DNA of 64,000 bases from Mallotus nudiflorus (GCA_947683625.1 CANTUR010000635.1:62001-126000), one strand, 5' to 3'; positions 11,976 to 24,133 are shown, numbered from the stretch's first letter. The notes: generated from the sequence alone by a model not told the origin. Numbers and translations: made by a program.

Positions 11976-12425
11976 CTGCTGCTAAAATATTTCTTGATTA
12001 GCTAGAAGCTGATGGTAGTCACGTTGCGCTCCCAGAAATTCAGAAACTCCCTGCGCATCTCGATGATTATGCAAACCCTTAATTTTGCCCACACACTTAG
12101 CAAGCTAAGATCAAAAATTAATCCTATTCGTCTTCAAGCTAAGATCAAAAATTAATCCTATTCGTCTTCGCGCATGATAAGAGCTCTTTCCCACACTGAT
12201 GTAATTTATAAACTAAATCCATAGAGCTATTATTAACCTAGCACTGCTGCACTACTTTTTGGCACCTCATATCCCGGAGCCACAGATTCTTAAAATGAAA
12301 CTAGGAAACCCTAGCAAAGGAAGAATAAAGTTCCACAGAAAGCGATAAAGGAAAATGGTTCGAAGTAGAAATATCTAGAACTCAAACTTTTGCCACCGAA
12401 AATAAATGCATCCACTTACTGTCTG
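11976..12425 (-). pseudogene. LINE ORF2 inter-domain region with a 34-bp tandem duplication
   Basis: This joins the endonuclease to the RT. Only scattered coding similarity remains. A perfect 34-bp duplication at 12101-12168 shifts the frame. Confidence 0.6.
12101..12168. repeat. Perfect 34-bp tandem duplication
   Basis: The unit starting CAAGCTAAGATCAAAAATTA occupies 12101-12134 and is repeated without change at 12135-12168. Identical units in a decayed LINE suggest a recent slippage or repair event (or an assembly artefact). Confidence 0.95.
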
Positions 12426-12960
12426 TCATACACTGATTAAGCTTCTCTTCAACCCACCCTTCTGCCCCACGAGACCGTTCCTAAGTATAAAGAGGACCTG
12501 TCTGAGGAACATCCCGTAATCACACTCAAATATAGCCTTTCTAAAACCATCCAAAAGCCATTGGGGATGAGCTCGCCCACCCCTCTTCTCACCACTATGC
12601 AAGATTTCATTATAATCACCAAGCATAACCTATAGAAAAACTGAACTAGAAGACAATGACCTAAGCATATGCCGCAAGTCACATTTACAGTGTCTGTGTG
12701 GAACACCATAGTAGCCCGTCAAACGCCAATTACCATACCTCGAATCAGAAGCTACAGAATTAATAAAATTAGTACTATCTTGTAGAATAGAAATAGAAAC
12801 AGTCACCTTCAAGAGATGGGCTAAGCCCCCATTCCTTCCATGACAATTAACAACATGCATACAATCAAAGCCTAAACACAAACTAATTTCATTCAACTTG
12901 GAAGCAATGGTCAACGTTTCACAAAGATCGTAGATCTATGTTTGCCCCCCTGGTCCTTTA
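12426..12960 (-). pseudogene. LINE ORF2 endonuclease domain (APE-like, broken)
   Basis: Minus-strand frames show CMHVVNCHGRNGGLAHLL, SRYGNWRLTGYYGVPHRHCK and VMLGDYNEILHSGEKRGGR, the order of the L1 endonuclease. The G-D-F-N-E motif appears as G-D-Y-N-E. A stop separates SSSVFL from VMLGDYN in the same frame at about 12,629. The first residues of ORF2 (usual W-N-x-R-G-L-G) are badly altered near 12,960. Confidence 0.88.
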
Positions 12961-13535
12961 GAAAATAAATTGCGCATGGGCTGGCCAACCCATGATAGTT
13001 GGAAGCCCAGGCGATCATTGGCTTAGGCGGGCCTGAAGTCCAGGTCCCACCTCTAGTCCATTAGCAACTTGAGCTTGGGCCTGCTGATAAATTTAGGCTG
13101 GAGAAACCACAACTAGAAAGCCCATAGTCCCCTTAAACCTTCTCTTCTTGTTATCCACAACAGCTAAATCCAAACCCTCACTATATACAGCCCATGATCT
13201 GCTATATCATCTTGCACTACCAAGTTGTCACTGCCCAGCTGTCTTTCCTAAATTATTGGAACGTGGTCCATGATTTGTGCCAGTATGAGTACCATAACCA
13301 TAACTGACAAAGGAGTCCTAGCACACCCCTCGGGCTAACTCCGCCTCTTTCTAATCGCAACCACCTCTCCCTAATTTGATCGTGAGCACGCCTAGATGAA
13401 GCTCTCAGCCAATCATCAAAATGCTTATCCAGGCTAACCGGAGATTCACGAAGCCTTGTGCAAAACCGAACGAAATGCCCTAGAAGTCCACAGATGAAAC
13501 ATAAAGTATGAAGCCTCTCATATTTGAATTCAATA
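12961..13535 (-). pseudogene. LINE ORF1, C-terminal part with CCHC zinc knuckle
   Basis: The minus strand reads FKYERLHTLCFICGLLGHF and VRFC, then DDWLRASSR. The C-x2-C-x4-H-x4-C knuckle at 13460-13501 and the W-L-R-A motif are typical of the RNA-binding ORF1 protein of plant L1 elements. The frame is cut at 13,539 by the insertion of an old chromovirus LTR. The N-terminus of the same protein lies 9.4 kb away at 22,870-22,951. Confidence 0.85.
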
Positions 13536-13539
13536 ACAG

Positions 13540-15880
13540 TGTAATAACCTGAAATTTTGGTTATTAATAGTAATATTTTTTTATTATTATTATTTATTTA
13601 TTTTAAATAAAGCGACTATGAGGAGATATACATGTGGGTGTCCATCCCCATTAAAAGGGAAAGTGATTTGCAGTGGCATGAGGAAGAGAAAGCATCGGGA
13701 GGATTTTGTTTTTGGTGAAAAAAATTTCTTTTTAATACTAAAATTTTTATTTTCTTCCGTTAACTACTCAAACGATCTCCAATTAATGAGAAATTCGAAC
13801 TATACCTTCATCTCATCTTTTTCAACCTTCCCATAGCTTTTATTTTGTGAGAAACCATAAAAAAAAAAAAAGCCCAAAATTTAAGAAGATCAATTGTCCT
13901 ATTTTCATCATTTTGTGCTGTTCTGGCAGGTTTTCGAAGGCGCAGTCATTTCCATTACGATTCTCTTGTCGCTAAGAGTTTATTGGCACCTACCACGCAT
14001 CCGATCTACATCGATAGAATATTTAGCAATATTTGTATGTAAATTTGGTTTATATTTTAATTTTGTTATTTAGTATATATTTTGGATTGTTTTGAAGTTT
14101 TAGTTGTGTCCTATTAATTGTTAGGAACGTTTTGATATATTTGTATGGTCAAATGTTGTACTTTCTTGTGAGAATTCAATGGCTCCCACCCGAATTTCCG
14201 GTGAGTAAACAATATTGACCCAGAAATGATTGTGAGTTGTTTTTAATAAATAGTATAAATTGTGATGATCAATTTCCATATATAAAGTTTAGTCTAATTC
14301 TTTACGGATTTTGAGATATAAATCTCAGAAAGTTTGTGGTGGAAATTAATTAATTTCCATTTATATTAATTGAATTGTTGGAGATAAATTCCTTTAGCCT
14401 CAAAGTTATGTTTAGAATATTTCTAAGTCCATTTTATAAATTCCTTGGTTTTAATAATTTTTCTGGAATTTTGGAGAATTTTTATGAATTTTATTTGTAT
14501 ACATAAACATGTTTTAAAAATATTATTTATTTTAGAGAGTTTTGGAGCGAGAGCTATCATATTTGGGCAGTCGAGGACACGTAAGCCGACACGTTTTACC
14601 TATTAGTTAATTTTATAAAATGTTGTTGAGATTATTTATAAATAAGAATTTTATGAGATTAATATAAGTTTATTTATGATCATGAATTTTACCTTATACA
14701 TGATTCATTTATTTGATTATGATTAAGCATTTCATGAATATGCTTTAGTTGGTTTTATTTTATTTTATTTTATATTTTATATTGTTTCATATATTGTTAT
14801 GAAAGTAATGGTAGAACATGCAACCTGGTGGCTGTCACTATGACTATGTGCACACCAGTGTTGATATGTGTATAGTGTTGATATGTGTATTAGTTATTTT
14901 ATAGATTATGGTTTAATTATGGGCCTTAGAATTATTAATTGTGGGCTGTAGTTGAGTAAGACTCTCAAGGTAGGTATATGTCTATTGGTTGGACCTTGGT
15001 TGAGCTTGCTCTCTAGGTGTCGGTAAATAATTGGTGTAAGAGATCGACTATGGCTGGACCTTGGTTGAGTGTACTCTCTAGGATTGATAGTCATTTGGAT
15101 TAAGAGAGCCAAAAGGCAAGTAGAACTAAGGTGTAGGGTTCTACCATGATTTTCCATTAAAGGTTTTATTTATCATAAATATTATGTTTGCATGATTCAC
15201 TTTATTATAAGTCAAAGGGGTTTATATTTATATACTTTCTTGAAAGGTATTTTATAAAAGAATAGTTTTAGTAAAAATAAAATTATTTTTTTGAAATAAT
15301 TATTTATTTAAGGGATTTAAAGGTTTTAAATAGCTTTTTTAAAACCAACATGCATTTTATAAAGTTAGTTCATTCAATGAGGTCTGACTCCCCTCAATTT
15401 ATTTTTTTAGGATCTCATAATCACATTGATCCTAGTATCGTCTACATCGGGTTTCTTCTTCTTCAACCATTTTATGTAGATTTATTTGATATAAGTATTA
15501 TGTATTTAAATTCTATATACAATAGTAGTTAGTTAAATGAGTTGTGTAATTTGTATTTGGGATTTGGTAGTTTTTTTATACTATATTGTATTATGGATTT
15601 CATTATGTTGAAGTTATATGTATTTATGGAATTAGTGTGGATTATTGGAGTATTTATGGAGTAGTATTGATGGGAAATTATTTTGGAAGTGTTATTTCTT
15701 TTTTACAAGTTGTGGTTTTGTCTTAGTATAAAGGAAACTCTACCGAATTATCATTAGAAATATAATATTGATTTAATGTTATGGTGAAAATTTTCTTAAG
15801 GTTTACTATAGGTTTTGAAAGTTTCATGTTTTCCCATTTTTTAGTGTTGGTCACGTGTCCTTTGGGTTCAAGTCATGAAA
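13540..15880 (+). repeat. 5' LTR of the old chromovirus
   Basis: Starts TGTAATAACC and ends ATGAAA (usual TGACA). The start matches the 3' LTR at 20902, and the end aligns with the young LTR end before its primer site. It contains CCGGTGAGT near 14,199, a GAGGTCTGACTCCCC block at 15378-15392 and two CTTGGTTGAGxxxxCTCTCTAGG modules (14,995-15,085). The length of 2341 bp equals that of the third copy's LTR and is shorter than the 3.1-kb young LTRs. Confidence 0.92.
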
Positions 15881-15883
15881 AAG

Positions 15884-15896
15884 TTGCCATCATAGC
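15884..15896 (+). other. Degenerate tRNA-Met primer-binding site
   Basis: TTGCCATCATAGC stands where the young element has TTGGTATCAGAGC. Three changes separate them. It lies three bases after the LTR end. Confidence 0.7.
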
Positions 15897-16063
15897 TTAT
15901 GGTTGATTTTCTACTATTTTGGTTATTGAAATATGTCTTTTCTTGAACTACTACGGTGATTAAGGTTATAAATGTCAATTGTTGTCATCATTGCTTCTAG
16001 AATTTTGTGTACATGTAAGTTCCTTTGTTGTTTGAATCTTATTGGCTTGTGTGTCTTTTCATA

Positions 16064-17460
16064 ATGAGGAAGAGAGCATAAAATGTTCTTACGAAAGATG
16101 CAATATACGATAATGGCAAGCAGTCCATTTAAGATGAACCTCCTCCCTCTACCCTACGACATAGAGGAAGGGGTAGGCCTAGGGCAGTAGCAGCTCAGAG
16201 ACAAGAGCAACAGCTGCCAGTAGAGCTAGAAATTCTTGAGGTGGATCCTGTAACCTTTATAGCTAGAACGATTGGAATTAATCATGGTTTGGCTGCACTT
16301 AACCAAGCTATGCCCTTGGTACAACAGATGCTATAACAAAGGAATCAAAGGATGATAAATTTTTATGCTCTTCTTTTGTACTCTAGAGTTAGTAGGATTT
16401 CCTTTGATGAGACTGGAGATGCCTTGGATTTCATTAATGCCATTGAGTCTAGGACTATAACTAGGAATACAGATTACTAGAGGATCCTTATCATTGAGTT
16501 GTCAGTCTAAGTAGTAACTCATGATTGGGTCATGCAACCTATATAGCCTTATATGGACACTATGACTTGGATAGAGTTTAAAGGTCGATTCATGAGGTAT
16601 TTTTGTCTACCTACTACAAGGGATTCATTTAGATGGCAATTGTTGCACATCAGCTGGGGAGACAGATCAGTTAAGGATTATATGAGGGAGTTTCTCATAT
16701 TGTCCTATTATACAACGAACGTGATGGGAGATGGGTGTAGAGTAATGGATTTGTATATGACTAGATTAGGATCGACATATGTGGGGATATGTACTGAGGA
16801 TCATACTTTGGAGAGTGTTATTGAGGAGGCTAGATAATTGGAAAGGCAACACATCATGCATGGTATGATCCCAAATCCATATGTGAATGGAGATGATAGG
16901 GTAGCCAGTATTCAAGGTATTCACTAGCTAGTGTTTTAGCTTGGTAGTATTGGTGTGTAGATTGGTACCTCTCAGCAATATAGAGGTCAAAGGGGATATA
17001 GATTTAGAAGATATAATCATAGGCATAGTAGACCTGTCAAATTTGGACTAGAGTCGATAGCAATAGTAGTGGATAGAGTTCTAGGTATAGCAATACACTT
17101 TTAAGGCCCAATGCATATCTTAACTGTGGTTGAGTACATTAAGGCCCTTGTCACCTAGCTTTAGGAGTGTGTTTCAGATATAGGTAGGTTGGATATTTTC
17201 TTAGAGCATGTCCACATTTTGGTTATCAACAGGCATACCCATAGGGTTCATTTGCTATAGTTGCTTAACTAGTACAACAGACTCATCAATTTTCATGCAC
17301 TAGTGTATCCTCAATAAAGTGGTACTAAGTTTTTGGGCCAACAAGGTCGTGGTATAGGAAGTAGGCATGGATGGAGATCTAGTAGTAAAGGATTTATGCT
17401 ACCATCTACTTCATAGTAAGTAGGTCGTGGGCAGGCCAGAGTGTTTACATTGACTCTTAA
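16064..17460 (+). pseudogene. gag of the old chromovirus (broken)
   Basis: The frame starts ATG-AGG-AAG at 16064, matching MRRRAR of the young copy, and soon hits TAA. Recognisable parts are RHRGRGRPR, LLLYSRVSRISFDETGDALD, and the capsid stretch MTWIEFKGRFMRYFCLPTTR and GDRSVKDYMREFLILS at 16560-16710. A TAG at 16478-16480 sits at exactly the same codon as the TAG in the young copy. Most other stops look like CAG or CAA turned to TAG or TAA, as expected from decay of methylated cytosines. The zinc knuckle near 17,110-17,220 is barely readable. Confidence 0.88.
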
Positions 17461-20400
17461 AGATGCTTAGGCACCCAATAAAGTTATGGCAAGTACTCTT
17501 TTGGTCGGTTATTTTAATGCTAGAATTTTCTTTGATCTTGGTGTATCACATTTGTATCTCCTATTTTTGCTTCAAGAATAGAATGTCAATTATCCTAGTT
17601 GTTAATTCCATTATTTATAATGACTCCTCTCACTGATGAGTTGGAAATGGATATAGTTTTTCCATCTTATCTAGTGTTGGTGGAAGGTTAAGAATTGCTT
17701 ATAGATATAGTTTTATTAAATGTAATAGATTTTGATGTGATTTTAGGAATAAATTGGTTAGCTCAACACTATACTACTTTAGATTGTCAAGAGAAAGAGG
17801 TGATCTTCATAATTCCAAATAATATGGAATTTCACTTCAAAGGCAACAAAAGTTTAATGCCTCAAAATCTCATTTCTGCAATTACAGCTAGAAAGATGCT
17901 TAAAAGGGGTTGTCAAGGCTAATTCGCTGTGGTTAGAGATTTAAAAGTAGATAAAGGGGTAGTTGAAAAGGTGCCAGTTGTATATGAGTTTATAGATGTG
18001 TTCCCTAAAGAATTATCAGGTTTACAACCGAAAAGAGAGATTGAATTTTATATCAATGTTGTACCTGGTATAGATCCTATCTCCTTGCCACCTTATAGAA
18101 TGACATATGTAGAATTGAAGGAGCTTAAGGAATAATTACAAGAGTTGCTTGATAAAGGTTTCATCAGACCTAGCACATCTCCTTGGGGTGCACTAATGTT
18201 ATTTATAAAGAAGAAAGATGGTAGTCTCTAACTTTATATCAACTACAAGCAGTTGAACAACGTCACCATCAAGAACAAGTATCCTCTCCCAATAATTAAT
18301 GACTTGTTTAATCAACTTCAAGGAGCTCAGTGTTTTTCTAAGATTAACTTGAGGTCAGGGTATCATCGGTTGAGAATTAGAAGTGAAGATATACACAAGA
18401 CTGCATTCAGACAAGATATGTCCATTATGAGTTTTGGTGATTTCCTTTAGGTTAACTAATGCCCCAGCAGCCTTGATGGACTTAATGAATCAGGTGTTTT
18501 GGCCATTCTTGGACCACTTTGTAATAGTGTTTATTGATGATATCTTAGTATAATCTAAGAGTAAAGTGGAGCATGCTATGCATTTAAGGATGGTGCTCTA
18601 GACTTTAAGAGAGCACCAACTGTATACAAGTTCTCAAAAGTGTGAGTTTTGGCTAGATTAAGTGGCATTCTTATGCCTTGTGATATCCAAAGATGGCATA
18701 CAAGTGGATCCAAAGGAGATAGAAGCCATTAAAGAATGGCCAAGACCCATAACAGTTACTAAAATAAGGATTTTTTTGGGTTTGGCCGACTACTATAGGA
18801 GATTTATAAAGGATTTCTCCAAGAAAGTCGTACCTTTAACTATGTTGACCTAGAAGAATGCTAAGTTTGTATGGACAGACAAGTGTGAGGTGCACTTTCA
18901 GTTACTCAAGGACAAGTTGACTTTAGCTCAAGTGTTGACAGGAAATAAAGGGTATATAGTGTATTGTGATGCTTCTCAAGTAGGATTGGATTATGTTCTA
19001 ATGCAGAATGGGAGAGTAGTTGCTTATGTTTTATGTTAGTTAAAGAAGCATGAGCAAAACTACTATACTCATGATTTGGAATGGTAGCAATAGTGTTTGC
19101 ATTAAAGATTTAGAGGCATCACTTATATGGTGTAACTTATGAAATATACACTAACAACAAGAGCTAGAAGTATATTTTCCAGTAAAGAGATTTGAATTTG
19201 AGGCAAAGGAGATGGATGGAACTCTTAAAGACTATGATTATTCTATTCTTTACCATCCAGGTAAAACTAATGTGGTGGCTGATGCTTTAAGTAAGAAGTC
19301 GGCAAGGAGCCTTGTTCACATTAGCTCAGAAAGGAGGCCAATCATTAAGGAGTTATATGAACTGATTGATCAGGGGTTACAATGGAAGGTAACTAAGAAT
19401 TGACTTTTAGCTAAATTCAGAGTACGATCAATGTACTTGGATAGAGTTAAGGTAGGATAAAGAAAGGACCTACAGTTGCAAAAGACAATGTCTAAAGTGA
19501 AATATTTTTTAGCCAGAGATTTTGTTATAGATAGTGAGGGTGTACTACGATTGGGCATTAGGTTATGTGTGCTAGATGTGGATGAGGTGAGAAAGGAAAT
19601 CGTGAAAGAAACACATTTTTCTACTTAGAATGTTCACCCAGGTTCTACTAAGATGTATCGTGATTCAAAAGATACATATTGGTTGAATGGGATGAAAAGA
19701 GGCATTATGGAGTTTGTATACAAGTGTCTCACAATTCAAGAAGTGAAATTAAAACATTAAAGGCCCTTATGATTATTACAACAGTTGCCTATTCTAAAGT
19801 GGAAATACGATATGATTACTATGGATTTTGTGATTGGATTACCTTGTACATTTGGAGGCTATGATGCTATTTAGGTGATAATTGATAGGCTAACCAAGTT
19901 AGATCACTTTTTACCAATTAAGAAGTCATATTCTACTGATAGGTTAGCAATCTTATACATTAACTAAATTGCTTACCTCTATGGGGTAACAGAAAGTATA
20001 GTTTCTGATAGAGGAGCCACTTTTACTTTAGTCTTTTGGCAAGAGCTGCATAAAGCATTAGGTATTAGACTCAATTTTAATATAGCCTTTCATCCTTAAA
20101 CGGATGGTCAATTAGAAAGGACCATCCAGACACTAGAAGACATTTTAAGAATGTGTGTGATAGACTTTAGTGGTCAATGGGATTTTCACTTGCCTTTGAT
20201 TGAATTTTCATATAACAATAGTTATCATACAAGTATTGAGATGGCTCCTTATGAAGCATTATATGGTAGGAAGTGTAGATCACCCCTGTGTTAGGAAGTT
20301 AGTAAGAGGCAATTAATAGGCCCAAGACTAGTGTAAATGACTCCAGAGAAGATTCCTACCATCCAACAAAGATTGAGGACAACTTTTAATCAACAGAAAA

Positions 20401-20855
20401 GCTATGTTGATCCTAAAAGAAAAGATGTATCATTTTCTATTGGAAACATGAAATTTATTAAGGTGTCTCCAATGAAGGGAGTAATGAGATTTGGTAGGAA
20501 GGGCAGATTAGCTCCAAGGTATATCAGACCCTTTGAGATTCATTCAAGAGTTGGTGATGTGGCTTATAGACTGGTGTTGCCACCAAAATTGTCATGTATT
20601 TATCCAGTATTCCATGTCTTGATGTTGAGGAAGTACATTTCTGATCTTTCACATGTTCTTATACTATATACAATAGAGCTTAGTGAAGATTTAACATATG
20701 AGGAGTATCTAGTGGTGATTGTAGACCGACAAGTTTGCCAACTATGTAACAAAGAAATTCCTATGGTGAAGGTATTGTGGAGCAACCATGCAGTGGAAGA
20801 TTATACTTGGGAGACAGAGGTCAATATGTAGAGCCAATACCCCTTTTTATTTTAG
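17461..20855 (+). pseudogene. pol of the old chromovirus (PR-RT-RNaseH-IN-chromodomain, broken)
   Basis: Broken frames follow the young copy. Protease-flanking FDVILGINWLAQHY is near 17,735, and VPVVYEFIDVFPKELSGLQP before the RT near 17,970. RT motifs are KNKYPLPIINDLFNQLQGAQ (18,270-18,330), VFIDDILV (18,530) and FLGLADYYRRFIKDFSK (18,775). RNase H YCDASQ is at 18,965. Integrase has FHPxTDGQ (20,090-20,110) and ALYGRKCRSP (20,258), and GRKGRLAPRYIRPFEI is near 20,500. The chromodomain end is IPMVKVLWSNHAVEDYTWE (20,757-20,813). It ends in TAG at 20853-20855 after several in-frame stops. It cannot make an enzyme. Confidence 0.92.
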
Positions 20856-20888
20856 TATTGATTTAAAATTTGTCCCCAAATTTTTCTT

Positions 20889-20901
20889 AAGGGGGGAAGA
20901 A
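20889..20901 (+). other. Polypurine tract
   Basis: AAGGGGGGAAGAA directly before the 3' LTR start, the same design as AAGGGGGGAAGAC in the young element. Confidence 0.9.
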
Positions 20902-20978
20902 TGTAATAACCCTAACCAAATTTTTGGTTATTAATATTACTATTTTTGTTGTTGTTGTTGTTGTTGTTATTGTTGTTG

Positions 20979-21010
<32 letters not shown>

Positions 21011-22870
21011 TTAAAAAAAAGACCATGGGGAGATGGATGTGTGGGTGTCCATCCCTATTAAAAGGGGAAAGTGGTCTGTAACGGCATGAGGAAAAGAGAG
21101 CAACATGAGGATTTTATTTTTGGGTGGAAAAAATTTCCTTGTAGTACCAAAACTTTTCCTTTCTTCTATTAACCACCCAAACGACCTTCAATCAACCCCA
21201 AATTCAAACCATAGCTTCATCTCATCCTCTTCTACCTTTTTATAGTATTCTTTTTATGAGAAACCATCCAGAAATGACCAAAATTGGAGGAAATCAGTCA
21301 GACTATGTTCAACCTTTTCCTATTGTTTTGATGGGTTTCTGATGACACAATCACTTCCATCGCGATCCTCTTATCGCCAGGAGTCTATAAACACTAACCA
21401 TGCATCCAATCTACATCAATATAATATTTGGTGAATATTTTTACGTAAATTCAGTTTATATTCTGACTTTGTTATTTAGTATATATTTTGGGTTATTTGA
21501 AGTTTTAGGTGTGTCCTATTAATTGTTAGGAATGTTTTGGTATATTTCGACTGATAGGATGTTGTACTTTTCTGTGAGAATTCAATGGGTCCTACCCAAA
21601 TTTTCGATGAGGGAACAGTACCAACTTGAAAATGATTGTGAGCTATTGTTAATAAATAATATAAATTGTGATGATCAATTTTTGTATATAAAGCTTAGTG
21701 CAATTCTTTATGGATATTGAGATATAAATCTCAGAAAGTTTGTGGTGGAAATTAATTAATTTCCATTTATATTAGTTAAATTATTGGAGATAAATTCCTT
21801 CAGCCTCAAAAGTCATATTTAGGATATTTCTAAGTCCATTTTCTAAATTCCTTGGTTTTAACAAATTTTCCAAAATTTTGGAGAATTTTTATGAATTTTA
21901 TTTGTATACATAAGCATGTTTTAAATAAATATTATTTATTTTAGAGAGTTTTGGAATGGGAGCCAACACATTTAGGCTGTCGAGGACACATCGGCCAATA
22001 CACTCTACCTATGAGTTAATTTTATAAAATATTTGTTGAGATTATTTATAAATAAGAATTTTATGAGATTAATATACATTTATTTATGATTAAGAATTTT
22101 ACCTTATATATGATTTATTTATTTGATTATGATTAAGCATTTAACAAATATGCTTTGGTTGGTTTAATTTAATTTAATTTATTTATTTTATAGTATTTCA
22201 TATACTATTTTGAAAGTAATGGTAGAACATGCCACCTACTGGGTGTCATCAGGACTGTGTGCACACCACTGTTGATCTGTGTATTGGTTATTTTATGGAT
22301 TGTGAGCCCTATTTGAGTAAGACTCTTTGGGCAGAATTATTAATTATGGGCCCTAGTTAAGTAAGATTATCTAGGCATGTATATGTCTAATGATTAGACC
22401 TTGTTGAGATTTCTCTTTGGGCACAAGCAAATAATTTGTGTAAGAGATTGACTATGGTTGGACCCTAGCTGAGTGTGCTCTTTGGGACTAGTAGTCATTT
22501 GGATTAAGAGAGTCAAAATGCTAGTAGAACTGAGGTTTATGGTTCTACCATGATTTTCCATTAAAGGTTTTATTTATTATAAATGTTATGTTTTCATGAT
22601 TCACTTTATTATAAGTTAAAGGGGTTTATATTTATATACTTTCTCGAAAAGGTATTTTATAAACAAATAGTTTTGGTAAAAAATAAAAGAATTTTTTTGA
22701 AATAATTATTTATTTAAGGGATTTAAAGGTTTTAAATAGCTATTTTAAAACCAACATGCATTTTATAAAGTTAGTTCACTCAATGAGTTCTGACTCCCCT
22801 TAATTTATTTTTCTAGGATCTTATAGTCAGATCGATCCTAATCATCGTTTGTGCCACATTTCTTCTTCTC
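20902..22870 (+). repeat. 3' LTR of the old chromovirus, 3' end deleted
   Basis: Starts TGTAATAACCC and follows the 5' LTR to TTTCTTCTTCT near 22,870, where the 5' copy still has about 430 bases to go. A (TTG)n(TTA)n microsatellite at 20,945-21,010 is larger than in the 5' LTR. At the breakpoint, LINE ORF1 sequence begins within a TTCTTCTTCT microhomology. Confidence 0.9.
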
Positions 22871-22951
22871 CTTAATTCCAACATCCTCAAATGACAAGTT
22901 CTTGTAAGCTTGTTGTATATTCCTTAACCTATTGTTGCTCGACTCCACCAT
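22866..22951 (-). pseudogene. LINE ORF1 N-terminus, stranded beyond the chromovirus
   Basis: On the minus strand ACCATGG at 22,947-22,953 opens a frame MVESSNNRLRNIQQAYKNLS followed by FEDVGIKEK, a plausible plant L1 ORF1 start (a short acidic leader before the RNA-binding domain). It runs straight into the truncated 3' LTR. The DUF4283-like middle of ORF1 is absent from the window, so the deletion that trimmed the LTR also removed it. Assignment rests on position, orientation and general appearance. Confidence 0.65.
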
Positions 22952-23197
22952 GGTACGCAAAGAGAAAGGGTAAAAGAAAACCTTAAACTTATCAAAAGGG
23001 ATAAGACAATCACTTTGTCATAAGAGACAATACAAGAGGAGCTATTAAGGAAAATTAGACTGGGGATTTGACTGTGACTTTATGCTCTTATTTGTTTATT
23101 TATAGACTGAAATTTGAGTGAACATTCCTCACTTTCTCAATATGTCAAAAGAGTTAATGCGTAAGCCTATAATTCCATGCATATAGGCATACGTTCT
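22952..23197 (-). other. Probable LINE 5' untranslated region
   Basis: It lies upstream (minus strand) of the ORF1 start. It has no open frame. The exact LINE 5' end is not visible. Confidence 0.45.
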
Positions 23198-23256
23198 ATT
23201 GTTATATCACGGACCCCTATCCATATTGCAATATGAACCAAGGGCCGTTACACATG
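23198..23256. repeat. Inverted-repeat arm A of a split element
   Basis: TTATATCACGGACCCCTATC then CATATTGCAATATG matches, inverted, the sequence just beyond the young retrotransposon at 35,407-35,450. The similarity continues weakly inward (GGGCCGTTACACATG against the reverse complement of 24,097-24,133). The core CCATATTGCAATATGG is itself palindromic. Interpreted as the left terminal arm of a DNA element of about 1 kb. Confidence 0.65.
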
Positions 23257-24133
23257 CGAGATAAAAAATGCACGCATCTTTTTTTTTTCTTAGATTCATT
23301 GACCTTTACCTGCATGTTCAATGAATTTGCAAGTAAAGATCAATGAGCCTGTAGCATGTTCATTTACCTTTACCTACATGTTCATCGATCTTCATTTAAA
23401 AAGTCATTGACCTTCACCTACAAATTTATGTCCATCTACAAAGCCAAAACTTAGAACATCAAAAACAAAAAGTTCATTACAACATCTCTAACTCAATTCA
23501 TCAATACTGTCCATTTACAAAGACAATAATGGGCATCCAAAATCCAAAATGCTATTCAAATAAACTTGACTATACAATTTAGAATGAAAAAGAAAGAAAA
23601 ATAAAAATCAAACCCATAATCTTCTTTACCCATCATTGTGATAATATATATCAAAAGAAGAAGGGTGGTAATTATTTTAATTATGTGAAGGAGAAGAAAA
23701 AAAATACAAAAAGAGTGCATTAGAAATCTATTAACCATCAAGCCAATTTTAGAGTTTTGATCCGTTGAGCTCTTAGAAATCAACATTAGAATTTTGTTCA
23801 GACTAAACCAATTATTTTTATTAAAAAAAAAACTAGAATGCCATTAATGCCTAATTTACTAACCTAGAAAATCCATTGACACCTAATGTCCGAGCAAGGC
23901 CATGAGTGGTAGGCAATAAGGGAGACAAAGAAAGAATTAATAGCAAAGACAATGTTAGTGGTGGAGACAACAAAATATAGTATCGGTGAAAGTGGATGGA
24001 GGAGGGGTGAAGTTGCAAGAGAGGGATCGATGGTGCAGAGAAGAGGAAAGTAAGAGAGAAATTGCGTTAAAAAAGGAAGAAACATAAAAAATAAAAAAGA
24101 CATGTTAGTTTTTACATGGGTAATGAATCCCTG
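23257..24133. other. Interior of the split inverted-repeat element
   Basis: AT-rich, no transposase-like frame. It contains imperfect repeats of TCATTGACCTTxACCT at 23,297-23,430. It ends at the CCCTG target site of the young retrotransposon. Confidence 0.45.

Larger units (their letters stand above)
13540..22870 (+). mobile_element. Old Ty3/gypsy chromovirus, truncated at its 3' LTR
   Basis: A 5' LTR (13540-15880), degenerate primer site, gag-pol remains, polypurine tract (20889-20901) and a 3' LTR (20902 to about 22,870) are in order. The two LTRs differ at roughly one position in eight to ten over the stretch compared (14,100-14,400 against 21,500-21,820), so it is much older than the copy at 24,134. 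The last 430 or so bases of the 3' LTR are missing and LINE ORF1 sequence follows directly, so no second target duplication survives. Domain order RT, RNase H, integrase, chromodomain places it among chromoviruses, probably Tekay/Del. Confidence 0.93.
4256..23197 (-). mobile_element. Old L1-type LINE, expanded by three nested LTR-element insertions
   Basis: Read on the minus strand this locus gives the order of a plant L1 element. ORF1 N-terminus is near 22,951. A zinc-knuckle ORF1 C-terminus is near 13,460. Endonuclease is at 12,960-12,430, reverse transcriptase at 11,957-6960, and an RNase H-like domain at 4780-4288. A poly(A) tail is seen as 13 T at 4256-4268. Removing the inserted elements (5080-6602, 8356-11519, 13540-22870) leaves a LINE of about 5 kb that lacks the middle of ORF1. 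Stop codons and frameshifts are common, so it is dead. The 5' end (about 23,160-23,200) is estimated, and no LINE target duplication was found. Confidence 0.88.
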
